The notes: generated by a model from the letters alone, not told the origin. A stretch of 64,000 nucleotides of DNA from Nematostella vectensis (GCF_932526225.1 NC_064038.1:5996741-6060740), one strand, 5' to 3'. Shown: positions 35,301-44,774, counted from the stretch's first letter. Program-made: numbers and translations.

Positions 35301-37830
35301 TTACTTACCTTGCATTTGTATTTAACCCTAACTTATTTACCTTGCATTTGTATTTAACCCTAACTTACTTACCTTGCATTTGTATTTAACCCTAACTTAC
35401 TTACCTTGCATTTGTATTTAACCCTAACTTATTAACCTTGCATTTGTATTTAACCCTAACTTACTTACCTTGCATTTGTATTTAACCCTAACCTCCATAC
35501 ATACCATTTGTATTCAACTCCATTTCCTCACCTTCCATTTGTTTCTCACACTTCCTTGGGGTCCTCGCCGTTGTCCAATCCTGAAATCCAGCCTGGAGAG
35601 ACTTATTCCCTTGTATGAAAAAATCGACGTGATCGGAGAGAGGGTCTGCTTTCTTCCCATTAGTTTACAATCAATGTACAAATCCAAGTTTGTAGTATCG
35701 AACCCTGAGTCATACGCATGGAACACGATGCTATGGTAATTCCCGCCACCATCATACAGCCCCTCAATACCCTTTCTGAACGACAACGAATGGGACGTCC
35801 CATTTCGAAGGCGGTATTTGAAGACGAATTTCCCTTGCTTTTCATTGCTGGGTCCCTTCAATATTATATCCATCAGATAAAGATTCCTCCTCGAGTGTAC
35901 GATTGAAAAAAGCGCCCCTGATGACCTGGAAAACACATTCCCGTTGGCGACGATGAAGAATTCTCTGCTCGATTCTATGTTATGTATCAAATCTTGTAGG
36001 AGTTTGCTGGATGCTTCGATTGGTTTATTCGCTTGTGTGATTGAGAATGATTCCCCGCGGCTTGTTATTCTTGAATGGATACCGTAATCTGCTGGACTAC
36101 TTTCTTTTAGCACCTTTAGTAGGTCAAGCTCTGTAGTGATATAAAAAGGGATGTCTATTAGAGAGAATAGGATGTAAGTACGTGTGGAGACGGACAGACG
36201 AATAAATACAAACAGACATACAAAGACGGATAAACACGGACGGACATACAAAGACGGATAAACACTGACCGACATACAAAGACGGATAAACACCGACCGA
36301 CATACAAAGACGAATAAATACAAACAGAAATACAAAGACGGATAAATACAAACAGACATACAAAGACGGATAAATACGAACAGACATACAAAGACGGATA
36401 AATACAAACAGAAATACAAAGACGGATAAATACAAACAGACATACAAAGACGGATAAACACGGACGGACATACAAAGACGGATAAACACTGACCGACATA
36501 CAAAGACGGATAAATACAAACAGAAATACAAAGACGGATAAATACAAACAGACATACAAAGACGAATAAATACAAACAGACATACAAAGACGAATAAATA
36601 CAAACAGACATACAAAGACGAATAAATACAAACAGACATACAAAGACGGATAAATACAAACAGACATACAAAGACGGATAAATACAAACAGACATACAAA
36701 GACGGATAAACACGGACGGACATACAAAGACGGATAAACACTGACCGACATACAAAGACGGATAAATACAAACAGACATACAAAGACGGATAAACACTGA
36801 CCGACATACAAAGACGAATAAATACAAACAGACATACAAAGACGGATAAACACTGACCGACATACAAAGACGGATAAATACAAACAGACATACAAAGACG
36901 GATAAATACAAACAGACATACAAAGACGGATAAATACAAACAGACATACAAAGACGGATAAACACGGACGGACATACAAAGACGGATAAATACAAACAGA
37001 CATACAAAGACGAATAAATACAAACAGACATACAAAGACGGATAAATACAAACAGACATACAAAGACGGATAAATACAAACAGACATACAAAGACGGATA
37101 AACACGGACGGACATACAAAGACGGATAAACACTGACCGACATACAAAGACGGATAAATACAAACAGACATACAAAGACGGATAAACACTGACCGACATA
37201 CAAAGACGGATAAACACTGACAGACATACAGTGACGGATAAACACTGACGGACATACAGGGAGGGATAAACACAGACAGATTTACAGAGATGGATAAACA
37301 ATGACAGACATACAGAGACGGATAAACACTGACAGACATACAAAGACGGATAAACACTAAACGACATACAAAGACGGATCAACAGTGACAGACATACAGA
37401 GATGGATAAGCACAGACAGACCTACAGAGATGGATAGACGGATAAGTATAGACAGACATATAAAGCCGGACAGACAAATAAACATAGAAAGACATACAGG
37501 AGCGGACAGACAGGCGATTAAACATAAATATTGTAAAACACACATACATAACACAGGAACGTAGCAAGCCATTCCCCCTCCCTCAATAATTTAAACAAAG
37601 TATAAGGAAATGGCCAGTAGTGGCATGTCTGTACCTCAAAATATCTTCCGCAGCGTGACCCCCAGTATTTTGAGGCTTTTTACTGCTCTGTAACACTACA
37701 CATTACAAGGGGTAGCTTTCTAGCTGGATTACTAGCAGAAATGTACACACGATGACTTACCAAGGCCTTGACAACATCGGGATACTAGAAACGCGAGAGT
37801 GAGCAACCGCAGTGCGTCCATGGCGGAATA
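22167..37830 (-). CDS. Thrombospondin, pentameric (TSP3/4/COMP-like) type, complete coding region
   Basis: Secreted, calcium-binding, oligomeric matrix glycoprotein. Exons 5' to 3': 37761-37830 (ATG at 37821), 35532-36154, 34622-34700, 33636-33739, 32623-32677, 32085-32224, 31451-31594, 31094-31168, 30548-30709, 30146-30250, 29245-29352, 28468-28627, 27811-27929, 27169-27307, 26303-26401, 25281-25459, 24918-24966, 24302-24498, 23911-23985, 23267-23364, 22523-22662, 22167-22225. Coding total 2970 nt, 989 residues plus TAA; every junction phase fits. Domain order: signal peptide 1-20, TSP N-terminal domain to about 228, coiled coil to 307 with Cys303/Cys306, four EGF-like domains, type 3 repeats with RGD at 728-730, and the L-type lectin-like C-terminal domain to 989. 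There are no type 1 repeats or VWC domain, so it is not TSP1/2-like. Vertebrate TSP3/4 are about 960 residues. Last exon chosen by phase and by the family's CN-D-.-P ending. Confidence 0.95.
22875..23275 (-). repeat. About 85-bp repeat copying the donor of exon 23267-23364
   Basis: Minus-strand copies of the junction TTGATAAG|GTAATT: TTGAAAG|AAATC near 23180 (donor lost), TTGAAG|GTAATTG near 23093, AGATAAG|GTGATTG near 23010 and TTGATGAG|GTATTT near 22889. Unit bodies share GTTAGTAACAACACAGTCTA. Copies are diverged, suggesting an old array. Confidence 0.7.
25281..29352 (-). CDS. Thrombospondin type 3 calcium-binding repeats with RGD
   Basis: Exons 29245-29352, 28468-28627, 27811-27929, 27169-27307, 26303-26401 and 25281-25459 encode repeated DxDxDGxxD...CD and DNCP motifs that wrap around calcium ions. 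Examples: [51 protein letters not shown]. An RGD integrin-binding motif sits at 728-730, the same last-repeat position as in vertebrate TSP1. Exon 26303-26401 contains a (GAT)6 run giving six Asp. Exon 25281-25459 runs on into the C-terminal domain ([10 protein letters not shown]). Confidence 0.93.
25732..25966. mobile_element. Diverged TTAA-flanked MITE
   Basis: A relative of the element at 26838-27084. The left end AGCGGCAGTGTGACCAGTTT follows TTAA at 25728-25731, and the right end GGTAAAAATGCCGTG precedes TTAA at 25967-25970. The interior shares GATTTTTAACGGAAAACGCG and AAGTTTCTT.GAGGATGTG with the other copy. No coding capacity. Confidence 0.75.
26430..27185 (-). repeat. About 104-bp minisatellite copying the donor of exon 27169-27307
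   Basis: The exon end CGATGGAAAAG|GTACG (real junction 27169) recurs on the minus strand at plus positions near 26515, 26619, 26723 and 26819, about 96-104 bp apart. The most recent-looking copy is separated from the real one by a 247-bp MITE; subtracting it restores about 100 bp spacing. Decoys read GTACGG versus the real GTACGT. Confidence 0.88.
26838..27084. mobile_element. TTAA-specific MITE (247 bp) with visible empty site
   Basis: Terminal inverted repeats begin AGCCGCATTGTCACC at the left and, inverted, AGCCGCATTATCACC at the right, extending about 28 bp with few mismatches. TTAA flanks both ends (26834-26837 and 27085-27088). Neighbouring repeat units read CTCTTAATCTGCC with a single TTAA, the uninserted target. 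TTAA duplication is a piggyBac-type property; the transposase source is not in the window. Confidence 0.88.
27490..27800. repeat. About 45-bp minisatellite, 7 copies
   Basis: Unit ACCCCCAATTATCTGGAGTA then TGTTGTATAAGCAAATATAC CACAGG. It begins a few bases inside the intron after the donor of exon 27811-27929 but does not itself contain a copy of that junction. Confidence 0.85.
28095..28485 (-). repeat. About 86-bp minisatellite, 5 copies, all with usable-looking donors
   Basis: The exon end AAGGATGGTGACG|GTAAGTC (real donor at 28467) is repeated with plus-strand GACTTACCGT-type motifs starting at 28121, 28208, 28286, 28375 and the real 28461. On the minus strand each copy keeps GTAAGT or GTGAGT. 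Copied exon bases encode the KDGDG calcium-binding motif. Confidence 0.9.
28670..29215. repeat. ATC/CAT-rich microsatellite region in a thrombospondin intron
   Basis: Interrupted CAT, ATC and ATT trinucleotides, densest at 29030-29170. The frames seen here are low-complexity His/Ile translation. A non-repetitive segment at 28850-28985 separates two parts. Confidence 0.8.
29335..29880 (-). repeat. 62-bp minisatellite, 9 copies of an acceptor plus exon start
   Basis: On the minus strand the acceptor CCTGCAG|GATAACTGTCCCTC of exon 29245-29352 (AG at 29354-29353) is preceded by eight copies reading CCCTCTAG|GATAACTATCCCTC, with the copied CT at plus 29416, 29477, 29539, 29609, 29671, 29733, 29795 and 29859. 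Spacing is 61-64 bp with one 70. About 16 exon bases are in each unit. Confidence 0.92.
30025..30078. repeat. Poly-C run followed by (CA)n
   Basis: About 26 C followed by alternating CA, in the intron upstream of exon 29245-29352. It is one of many C/G homopolymer runs of ten or more in this window. Confidence 0.9.
30146..32224 (-). CDS. Thrombospondin EGF-like domains 1-4
   Basis: Exon 32085-32224 is EGF 1 ([12 protein letters not shown] to TDIDE). Exon 31451-31594 is EGF 2 and ends with the TKKQ typical of thrombospondins. Exons 31094-31168 and 30548-30709 form calcium-binding EGF 3 ([24 protein letters not shown]) and the start of EGF 4. Exon 30146-30250 finishes EGF 4 ([13 protein letters not shown]) and opens the first type 3 repeat ([10 protein letters not shown]). 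Four EGF domains agree with the pentameric subgroup. Confidence 0.9.
30700..31065 (-). repeat. About 32-bp minisatellite copying the acceptor of exon 30548-30709
   Basis: The real site reads TCTGTGTTTCCAG|GGTAGTTTCC (AG at 30711-30710). Copies read TGTGTTTTCATAG|GGAAGTTTTC, with copied CT ends at plus 30741, 30773, 30820, 30852 and onward to about 31045, mostly 32 bp apart. About ten copies; later ones decay, and a poly-A run interrupts at about 31005. Confidence 0.85.
31657..31750. mobile_element. Short (94-bp) MITE related to 15683-15973
   Basis: Ends AATAGGCGCC and GGCAAGTCGCCTATT, with the internal CACGTGATTTCTTAGGGCAA shared with the right arm of the 291-bp element. The centre is deleted relative to that copy. 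Confidence 0.65.
31805..32085. repeat. (CCATCA)n hexanucleotide tract abutting a donor site
   Basis: About 270 bp, almost pure, starting directly at the donor of the EGF 1 exon (GACGAG|GTAGGTGGTGG on the minus strand). On the minus strand it is (GGTGAT)n and stays open in the exon's frame, spelling Asp-Gly repeats. Confidence 0.95.
32623..34700 (-). CDS. Thrombospondin coiled-coil oligomerisation exons with CxxC
   Basis: Exons 34622-34700, 33636-33739 and 32623-32677. The first two have weak family identity ([39 protein letters not shown]) but join in phase and have heptad-like hydrophobics. The third reads [17 protein letters not shown], the classical ending of the pentamer coiled coil, with Cys303-X2-Cys306 expected to form interchain disulphides. 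Confidence 0.85.
33000..33645 (-). repeat. About 62-bp G-rich minisatellite copying the donor of exon 33636-33739
   Basis: The real junction on the minus strand is CAACACAA|GTAAGAG. Plus-strand copies CTTACTTGTGTTG, TTTACTTGTGTTC, TTTACTCGTGTTG and similar occur about 11 times through the array, each followed by a G-rich run (GGGGGAGGTGGTAGAAGGGA). Several copies keep GTAAGA or GTAAAA. Confidence 0.82.
34270..34570. repeat. GAGTTACCGAGGGTTC repeat, transposon-like
   Basis: Repeated GTTCGAGTTACCGAGGGTT and TATATGGAAAAGT motifs, introduced by GATAACTCGAACCTCCAAGG. The pattern of GAGTTA/GAGGGTTC runs resembles ends of Tc1/pogo-like elements found in many marine invertebrates; that link is an inference. 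Confidence 0.45.
34795..35000. repeat. About 50-bp tandem repeat with CCCTAACCCCAGG
   Basis: Four copies of TAAACGATAAACGACAACCC then AACTTCTAACCCTAACCCCA in a thrombospondin intron. The CCCTAA motifs resemble telomeric repeats only superficially. Confidence 0.85.
35265..35545 (-). repeat. 32-bp minisatellite copying the donor of the TSPN exon
   Basis: The real junction reads ACAAATGGAAG|GTGAGG on the minus strand. About seven downstream units read ACAAATGCAAG|GTAAGT with a TTAGGGTTAA body. The copied donors match the consensus (GTAAGT) better than the real one (GTGAGG). Confidence 0.82.
35532..36154 (-). CDS. Thrombospondin N-terminal (TSPN, laminin-G-like) domain exon
   Basis: A single 623-nt exon encodes residues 21-228. 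It shows the TSPN signature LDLLKVL near the start, a beta-sandwich-like pattern ([37 protein letters not shown]) and a Cys near residue 197 ([11 protein letters not shown]). This domain usually mediates heparin and receptor binding. The acceptor TCTCTCTAATAG follows the 28-bp array; the donor is TGGAAG|GTGAGG. Confidence 0.9.
36185..37560 (-). repeat. 28-bp minisatellite, about 49 copies, upstream of the TSPN exon
   Basis: Plus-strand unit GACATACAAAGACGGATAAA followed by TACAAACA, CACGGACG or CACTGACC variants. No stop occurs in any minus-strand frame of the core, giving overlapping open frames over 1 kb ([15 protein letters not shown]), one running into the TSPN exon. The array ends about 30 bp before the acceptor and does not copy it. 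Translation is most likely an artefact. Confidence 0.95.
37761..37830 (-). CDS. Thrombospondin exon 1: signal peptide, with an acceptor 9 bases before the ATG
   Basis: ATG at 37821 in a strong context (CCGCCATGG) opens [20 protein letters not shown], a typical secretory signal. GTGTTGTTTCAG lies directly upstream, ending at 37831, so nine bases of 5' UTR precede the ATG in this exon and an untranslated exon must lie further right. The donor is CTTG|GTAAGT; one base is carried to the next exon. Confidence 0.88.
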
Positions 37831-38226
37831 CTGAAACAACACAAGCATAAACATCAGGGCGAGTTCCATAAATGCGTGGAGGGGCTCAAATCCACGTACG
37901 ACTAATCCACCGAGGAAGTTTGAAAGACAGAGTGGAAGCACGCCTAACTTCTGGCCTGTATTAGGGTATCGTATTTACTCCGTCTGGAGTGACGAACTGT
38001 GACGAGACATTTATTGCCTCAAAAAATCAAAGCAAGTGAGTGAATCAAATCTGCTTGAGCCACTTTAAAATTCAATCCGTCAAACTAAAAAAACATTCTC
38101 GAATACTTTGTACAAATTAAAGCTCCTAGTTTGCCTTTTTATTTGATTACATGAAATAAGCGTCAGGCCTAAACTTTGTACCCTTACTAGTGCCAGCCAT
38201 AAGGGCCGAAAGATCTTAACGATGAA

Positions 38227-38392
38227 TTAGACTGCACGATTTAGTTGTATTCAACACTTCTACAACTGAAGTCGTAGAGTGTAAATCAGCCTACGACTCC
38301 GCTGCGATGCTCGACTACGAAAGTCGTAGTGTGTAATTCAGGGCTAAGACATACCGTAGGCAGGGCGCATTCGGCTAAATCGTGCTGTCTAA
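38227..38392. mobile_element. MITE, 166 bp
   Basis: Ends TTAGACTGCACGATTTAG and, inverted, TTAGACAGCACGATTTAG with one mismatch in 18. Interior holds inverted CTACGACT/AGTCGTAG motifs. TTA or TA at the ends suggests a TA-type target. Confidence 0.78.
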
Positions 38393-38399
38393 ATCGGCA

Positions 38400-38640
38400 T
38401 TTAAATAATGTCGATCAACCACTCCTTTGTTATTGTTTATACATAAAAATGCACCGGTTTATTCGCAAGGAAATTTCAAAATAATAATAATCTACGAATC
38501 AAGTCTGATATGTTATTGACGATATTTGATTGAAAATATCTTGGTTACTCGCTTAAATTAGCCGATGGAAATGGATGCTTGTGTGACTACGCATTGAGCG
38601 GGGGCATAAAATGGCGGCGTGGTTGGCCAACCCTAGTTAG
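38400..38640 (+). repeat. Dispersed repeat, copy 1
   Basis: About 230 bp from GATCAACCACTCCTTTGTTA through TATTTGATTGAAAATATCTT to AGCCGATGGAAATGGATGCT and ATAAAATGGCGGCGTG. A copy at 46625-46860 is its reverse complement with roughly 85% identity. Related segments lie at 34010-34200, 42470-42640, 43980-44075 and 55846-55920. Confidence 0.75.
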
Positions 38641-41600
38641 CCACGCACAACTTCGTTATCGGCGCTAAAAGCACACTACGTGAAGTCTATCGGTTATATT
38701 ATCTGCGACCTAGCGCATATATGTACGATAGCCTTTAATGGCATCTCAAGTTACAATGTTAAAACAACATTCAGTGCTAATGTACCAAACTATATCAGAG
38801 ATTATCTAGAGTAAGATAAGAAGATGGACGTTAGCTCGTTTGAGACATGTTTTAGGCAAGAAATGGGGTCATGTGAACATCTCCTTACGATTAAAACTGA
38901 TACTCGGGAGAAAAATATCTTTCTTAGAATTGAGCTATTGCCCAAAAGTGTAAAATAATGTAGCAGTCTCTGATTTTTTCGCACATACGCGCTGGGTTTG
39001 TTTGGTTCTCGCTTGAATTATAGTTTTGCTTTGCCTTTGCGCACTTAGTAGAACAGGCCGAGAAGTTATACCGACAGTGAAAAAAATACTTTCACTTTGG
39101 CAATCCTAACGGTTGAATCTGGAAATAAGCACAGAATGAAGCTATATTTTTTTGTTTTGTTTTGTAAATTAATGCAAAGTGAAATATAATTAAAGAGGCT
39201 TATTAAGCTGGTGTACGATAGGGCGGGGCGTGGCCTTTTGATATGCATAGCATCGGCGGTTATCTCTAAGGCTCGAGGGTGGACGCTTTTGGTAAAAGTT
39301 GATAACAGATGGAAAGATTACACTTGGATTGGTAGCAGTCGAATGCAGAGGTACTGTACCAATGCTAGAAAAAAATACTTATTTAAATAGCAAATTTTAA
39401 GGTGTCATGTGATGATTCAGAAGATTGCTCGTCTTTTGTGCGAAGAGAAATCATCGCCTTCGTATTAAGCATTTGGTTCTGAAGTACACATCAATTAAAT
39501 AAATCACACGATCCATCGTCATGAACTTCGATAACGTACATGACTGACAAAACAGATAAAAGATGGGTTGTTTGAGAGATGCATTTTGCTTTCAAGAAGA
39601 CAAGCGCTTCGTTTTTAAGACACTGGCAAACAGCGAAAAACGTCGACACTGATGCAGGATTGTGTGACCGCTTTGTTCAAAGGAAGGAAGTGTTGCGAAC
39701 TTACATCACCTCCCTACATGATGTAAAGCCGTGCCTTTGACCATTCAATTTGCCGGCGCTAGTACAAAAAGTACTTGGCTAATCTTTTAACCCATTTTCA
39801 CACAAAAGGCTTTAATGGACCTCATAGATGAAACAATCAAACCGCCACTTAGCAATTACCGACACAAGTTATCGTGTCACGCTAGCATCTTGCTTCCAGC
39901 AAAGTAACGGCTTTTTCTCTAAGCAAAGCATCGCAGGATTTTTCCTCCAAAGTTAAGATGTTTACTGGAATAAAACTTGAAGATATGATTGGGAAGGTCG
40001 TCTTAAAAAAAAGTAAATAAAACAGGGTCTGTTTACAATCAAACAGTCAAATGCACTTAAACAATGCAGCTGTAGCTCTTCCCTAACTATAAAATGTCTT
40101 TCAAACGTTGCTTGACTAAAGAAGTGCTCAGTTGATCAAATGCAATATTAGAGCTAATATAACATTTAAAAAAGATAGAAAGACGCCAAATGGAGTATTG
40201 GTATTGGCTACACGGCCAGAAATATTCAATGATCACTTTTACGCAAAATTCCTACAGACGGCATGACATTTGAATGGCAAATGGACAACATTTCTAGAAC
40301 ATGTCACATGAATAACAAAAAAAATGTCACTACAAAGTTCAATAGACGAGGACACGTTATACTTATCTGAAACGTTAAAGTGGAAAGAAAATGGTTGTTT
40401 GGCTGCAAGATTTGGGTTGATCGAAACGGAATCACAGTTACACGGGGCATAACAATATGCCCCACACGAGACTTGTAACCACAGGCGACCTACAGTGGTG
40501 AGCTGGGACAGGTTGACGCTTGACTTAAGCCCTTTTTCGATCATGCAAGAGCCAGAACAATATACCTATCTACACTGTGGACTACTCAGGTCACTGGAGC
40601 CCTGACGGCAACCAAACCCACCTCGCCGAACAGACCCAAGTTAAGGAGTATTGTAAAGAATCTAGCATAGCCTCAACAGATCATATTTTTTACGTGACGA
40701 TTGTGTCGACTGAGACACGAAATTTGTTAGTACGTACCAGAATTCCTAGAGGCGAAGCCTAACGTCTGAACTTAACCAGGAATAGAACAAAGTCTTTCAA
40801 GTCTTTAACGAGACGCGTTAGCTCGAAGCACCTTAAAAATTCCACTCGGTTTCGCTTTCACAAAAAGCCTTGTTTGAGCACCGTGTCTCCGCTTCTATGA
40901 CAAATCTTTTCCATATGTTGAGAGCTGTGTAGTTGATCACGCAGTTATATTCCGAGTTTAAATCACAGGGTGTTCCGGCTTGTGAGCGCCGTAAGGGCAC
41001 TCCGGCCTATGGCGTGACGTTGCCTTCTTATGTTTGTTATTTTTGGTCCCACCTTTTAAGGCCCTGAGGCCGTACTCACGTGTTTGTAGGAGAGATTACG
41101 TGGGCCGAGGGAGTGATGTCTGTGTTTGTTGTTGATAGGAATGTCGTGGAAAACAGGATATGCCGCGTGAATACGATTGAGAGCAAAATGTAATGTTCTC
41201 TGAAGACAATTGTCCACCGATCAAGTAAAAGCAGCATTATCAACTTAGAACGTGTGTTTTTTTTTTCTTGCATTTAACAATAAAACTCTTCGGAAGCAAA
41301 TAGATCTCTTAAAATTTACTTATTTTCATATCCTGTATTAGTATTATCATTGTAATTAGAACTTATCCAAGATATACTTATGAGCTAATATTTCCCGAGG
41401 GCGTGCCCGCTCAAGCGAAAAGTTGGCTGCATTTCACATTCTCCAGGTTATAAATATCGGTAGGGGAGGGGGGGATCAGTCGTCCCTTACTTTACTACTG
41501 CTTCGCTTACAACCACACGAAAAGCAACTGTATAAATTATACCAAGGAAGGTATTGGCAACGTCGAATATGGAATGTGGGATTAGCTTTTAGTTCTGTCG

Positions 41601-44215
41601 GACTCTCAAAGGAAAAAGACTACGAGTGTTTTTTTTTTTTTTTTTTTTTTTTTGCAAAATATGCCATACCACCTTCCCATGAATCATTGCGCGCTACAAA
41701 TACGAAGGAGGGGAACTAATTTAGTTAAATTTCTCGCTTTTTTAGCTCTCGGATAAGTAATTCTTGATGGTATTTGATCTTTATACACCGGCCTGAAATA
41801 GTTTGTTAAACGAGGCTCGAATCCTCGGGCATCCTATATAAGACATTAACAACATGTTTCTAAAATAATGTTGTACCTCGAATTCTGTGCCGGAGCTATT
41901 AGCTGAAAAGATATTTCATCAGGAGAGCATTACTATAACTAATGTTTCAAAACGGTTGACAAATTATTTCCTGCGATAAAACCATTTCACAGGATAACAA
42001 TCCTAAACACCCTATCTAGAGAGACGTTAGAAAGTACTTTAGCAGACGATGGAATAACTTAGGATAGCTCTGTCTGCCATGCTTAGCCACTCTGCGCACG
42101 TTCATTAAGGTGGCTAGACACAGTGATTTGATACAGTCATATTGCCGCACGTTTGAAGTGGCTTCAGTAGAGTCAAAGAGCGAGCTATCGACCTATAGCT
42201 TAGTTCTATCTGTTTGGCCTTTTGTGCGTGTTTGTGATCATAAGAGTTCTGGAGATCCATTATATTTTCTACCCTTACCGACTGATTTGTTTAGCCTTAC
42301 GTTGTGTGTGCGTGCGTGAGTTTTGGTATGTGATGCAATGAAATACTTATGTTTGCGATTAAGAGCTTAGACCGCAGTGCATTTTTCTGATGTGGAATTG
42401 AGTTATTCGGATAAACGTCGCGATTAAAAATGCAATTCATACAAACAGTCAAAGTGACTTTAAAGAGCACTTGTCAGCCACACCTTTGTTATTGTTTTCA
42501 TTCGACATTTTAAAGGACTAATTTGGGATGCAACAACCATCTAAAAATAATGTTATAGCTTAATTATATAAATTTAAAATATCGCAATAAATTTCTCAGA
42601 TCAGCCGATTGAAATGAATGCTTTCTCGGACTGGGTATTTTGCTAGGGTGAAATATATGCTGCCAATGCCAAGCCTAAAACAAGAACTTTGGCAAACCCT
42701 CTCTAGCGATTTTAGCTTACTTTGTGGTTGCGGGATTTCTCAGAAACACACTACATAACAGTGTACATGCGTTACCATAGCGTGACAAAACGGTGAGCGT
42801 GACAGATCATTTCTAATAATAGAAATATGTTTTCTGGACGTTTTGTGCTCGCACGATAATGTTCGTTAATCTTTGTCGAATGCTTAAACTTGTACAATAC
42901 AGTGATTTACGCCTTTCGGGTTGACTATCACTGTTTCGTATTTGGCGTAATGCAGTGGGGAGGCTAGGTAACTAGGTAAACATTTCTACGATGGGTAATT
43001 GACCGTATCAATGATAGCGTTAGTATTTTAAAATCCAACTTCACTGCTTACGTATAATGAAAAAACTTTTCCTTTCTTAAAACAACAGCAAGTATGGGAG
43101 CTTGCTTGCCAGCTTGCTTACTTATCAAATTTAGAATGGGATCCCAACAAATCAAGAAATGAAATAAACTTACAAAAATTGGAAAAGCTGGTCTCCAGGA
43201 AGAGCGAAGACTCGTTCTCAAGGGTTTCTCCGTTGAGCTTGACTGTTTACAACATAGATGTATCTACTATACCCCGGCGGACCTTCAACCTTAAGGCTTA
43301 TATCACGGTACTGTTTACGTCAGCAGCAGTTAGGGTTGAACTGAGCCGCACACCCACAACATGGCGGGGTTTAGCTAGGATTGATTACACAGACAATGGA
43401 CACTAATGCCGGGTAGGGGGGCTGAGAAGAGACTGATTTAGTTCATTAGCGTGAGATTTCAGCGGCAAATGGACAATGTATTGAACAGCGCCGTCCATGC
43501 TTAGTTGCTAATAGTTGTTATGTCTAAACATTTTGAGACAAGGCCTGACGTGATCAGGTTTATACTTTTGATAAGCTAAATATGAGGAGAGATTATTTTC
43601 TTAAAAAAGGCGGAGAGACAAACGGTACTCCTGACAAGTTACAGCAGAATATCGAGCAGTTTTTACTAATAGGCGTCAAAAATCTTGTACCAGAAAAGTT
43701 AAAAGCCTGCTGCTTTGGTTTTGGTGTCTTTTTAGGACTTAACATGTCAGTAGTCATTTGTAAAATGTATCCATTTAAAAATCTTCATTAGAACCTGTTA
43801 AAACAAAATCAATTCCCAAAAAAAAAAACAGTTTTTCTAGATGTTTTCCGACATTATTTCCTGTATAATTTCTCAAACTTTGAAAAATGTTTTCCACGGT
43901 GGTGGGAACTTATTCAAAGCTTTACCTTAAAACTATGTAACAGTCTCGAAATAACTATCAACAAACAAAGGTTTAAATTTCATTTACCAAATTCATAAAA
44001 AATATTCTGAAGGCTTTACTAAATCAGCCGATGGAAAAGCACTTAGTGCTTTGCTAGATGACAAAATGGTGGCTGTCAATGACTCTAAGGGACAACGCGA
44101 ATATTAACGAGAGATGAACTCCACAGATGTTCTTGTTTAAGACGGCCTAGAAACCTTAAATGATGCAAATTGAAATGTTTGGACTTGTTTAACCGATACT
44201 ACATAACCGCTAAAG

Positions 44216-44700
44216 TGGGGGCGGCGGGGAGGGGGGGGGGGGGGGGGGGGGGGCGAGAAGAGAGAGAGAGGGGGGGAAGAGGGGAGAGAAAGAGAGAATG
44301 GAAAAGAAGAGAGAAAAAGAGAGAACGTGAATGAGGGGAGAAAAGAGGGAAGAGGATAGATGGCACGGAAAGAGAGAAGGAAAAAGACGGGAGGGGAAGA
44401 GAGGAGGGGAAAAAGTAGAGAAAAGGAGAGAAGGGAAAACAGGGGAAAAAAGAAAGAAGGGTAAAAAGGGGAAAAAGGAAAGAAGGGAAAAAAGGGGAAA
44501 AAGGGGAAAAAGGAAAGAAGGGAAAAAAGGGGAAAAAGGAAAGAAGGGAAAAAAGGGGAAAAAGGAAAGAAGGGAAAAAAGGGGAAAAAGGAAAGAAGGA
44601 AAAAAATTGGAAAAAGGAAAGAAGGGAAAAAAGAGGGAGAAAAAAAGAGGTCAAAGATGGGAGACAAAAAGGTGAGGCGCTTATACGGGAAAGACACGGT
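44216..44700. repeat. Long polypurine tract with G-run
   Basis: About 480 bp almost without pyrimidines on the plus strand: 25 or so G, then G/A-rich DNA ending in repeats of GGAAAAAGGAAAGAAGGGAA. Such mirror-like purine tracts can form triplex (H-DNA). Frames on both strands are low-complexity. Confidence 0.92.
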
Positions 44701-44774
44701 ATCTTCGGTCGTCCCTAGCAGCCCATTCCTTGCCTTGACCTTCAGGTCAACTGTTGACGGTAACCCTTCAACTC

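Larger units (their letters stand above)
37831..44215. other. Upstream of thrombospondin: no intact gene recognised
   Basis: May contain the thrombospondin 5' UTR exon(s), which cannot be identified by sequence alone. Seen here: a MITE (38227-38392), copies of a dispersed repeat (38400-38640, 42470-42640, 43980-44075) and a poly-T run of about 28 (41630-41654). Short open frames have no family likeness and no splice-consistent context. Confidence 0.5.

Noticed and set aside
34795-35500. Telomere-like CCCTAA/TTAGGG motifs
   Set aside because: They are single motifs inside 32-bp and 50-bp minisatellite units, not hexamer arrays.
35514-37382. Long minus-strand frame of about 622 codons rich in Ser, Val, Tyr and Cys
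   Set aside because: It is translation of the 28-bp minisatellite running into the real TSPN exon. The unit lacks stops in all three frames, so openness says nothing about coding.
44137-44697. Phe/Pro/Ser-rich minus-strand frame of 186 codons and its Lys/Glu/Gly-rich plus-strand counterpart
   Set aside because: Translation of the polypurine tract on either strand.
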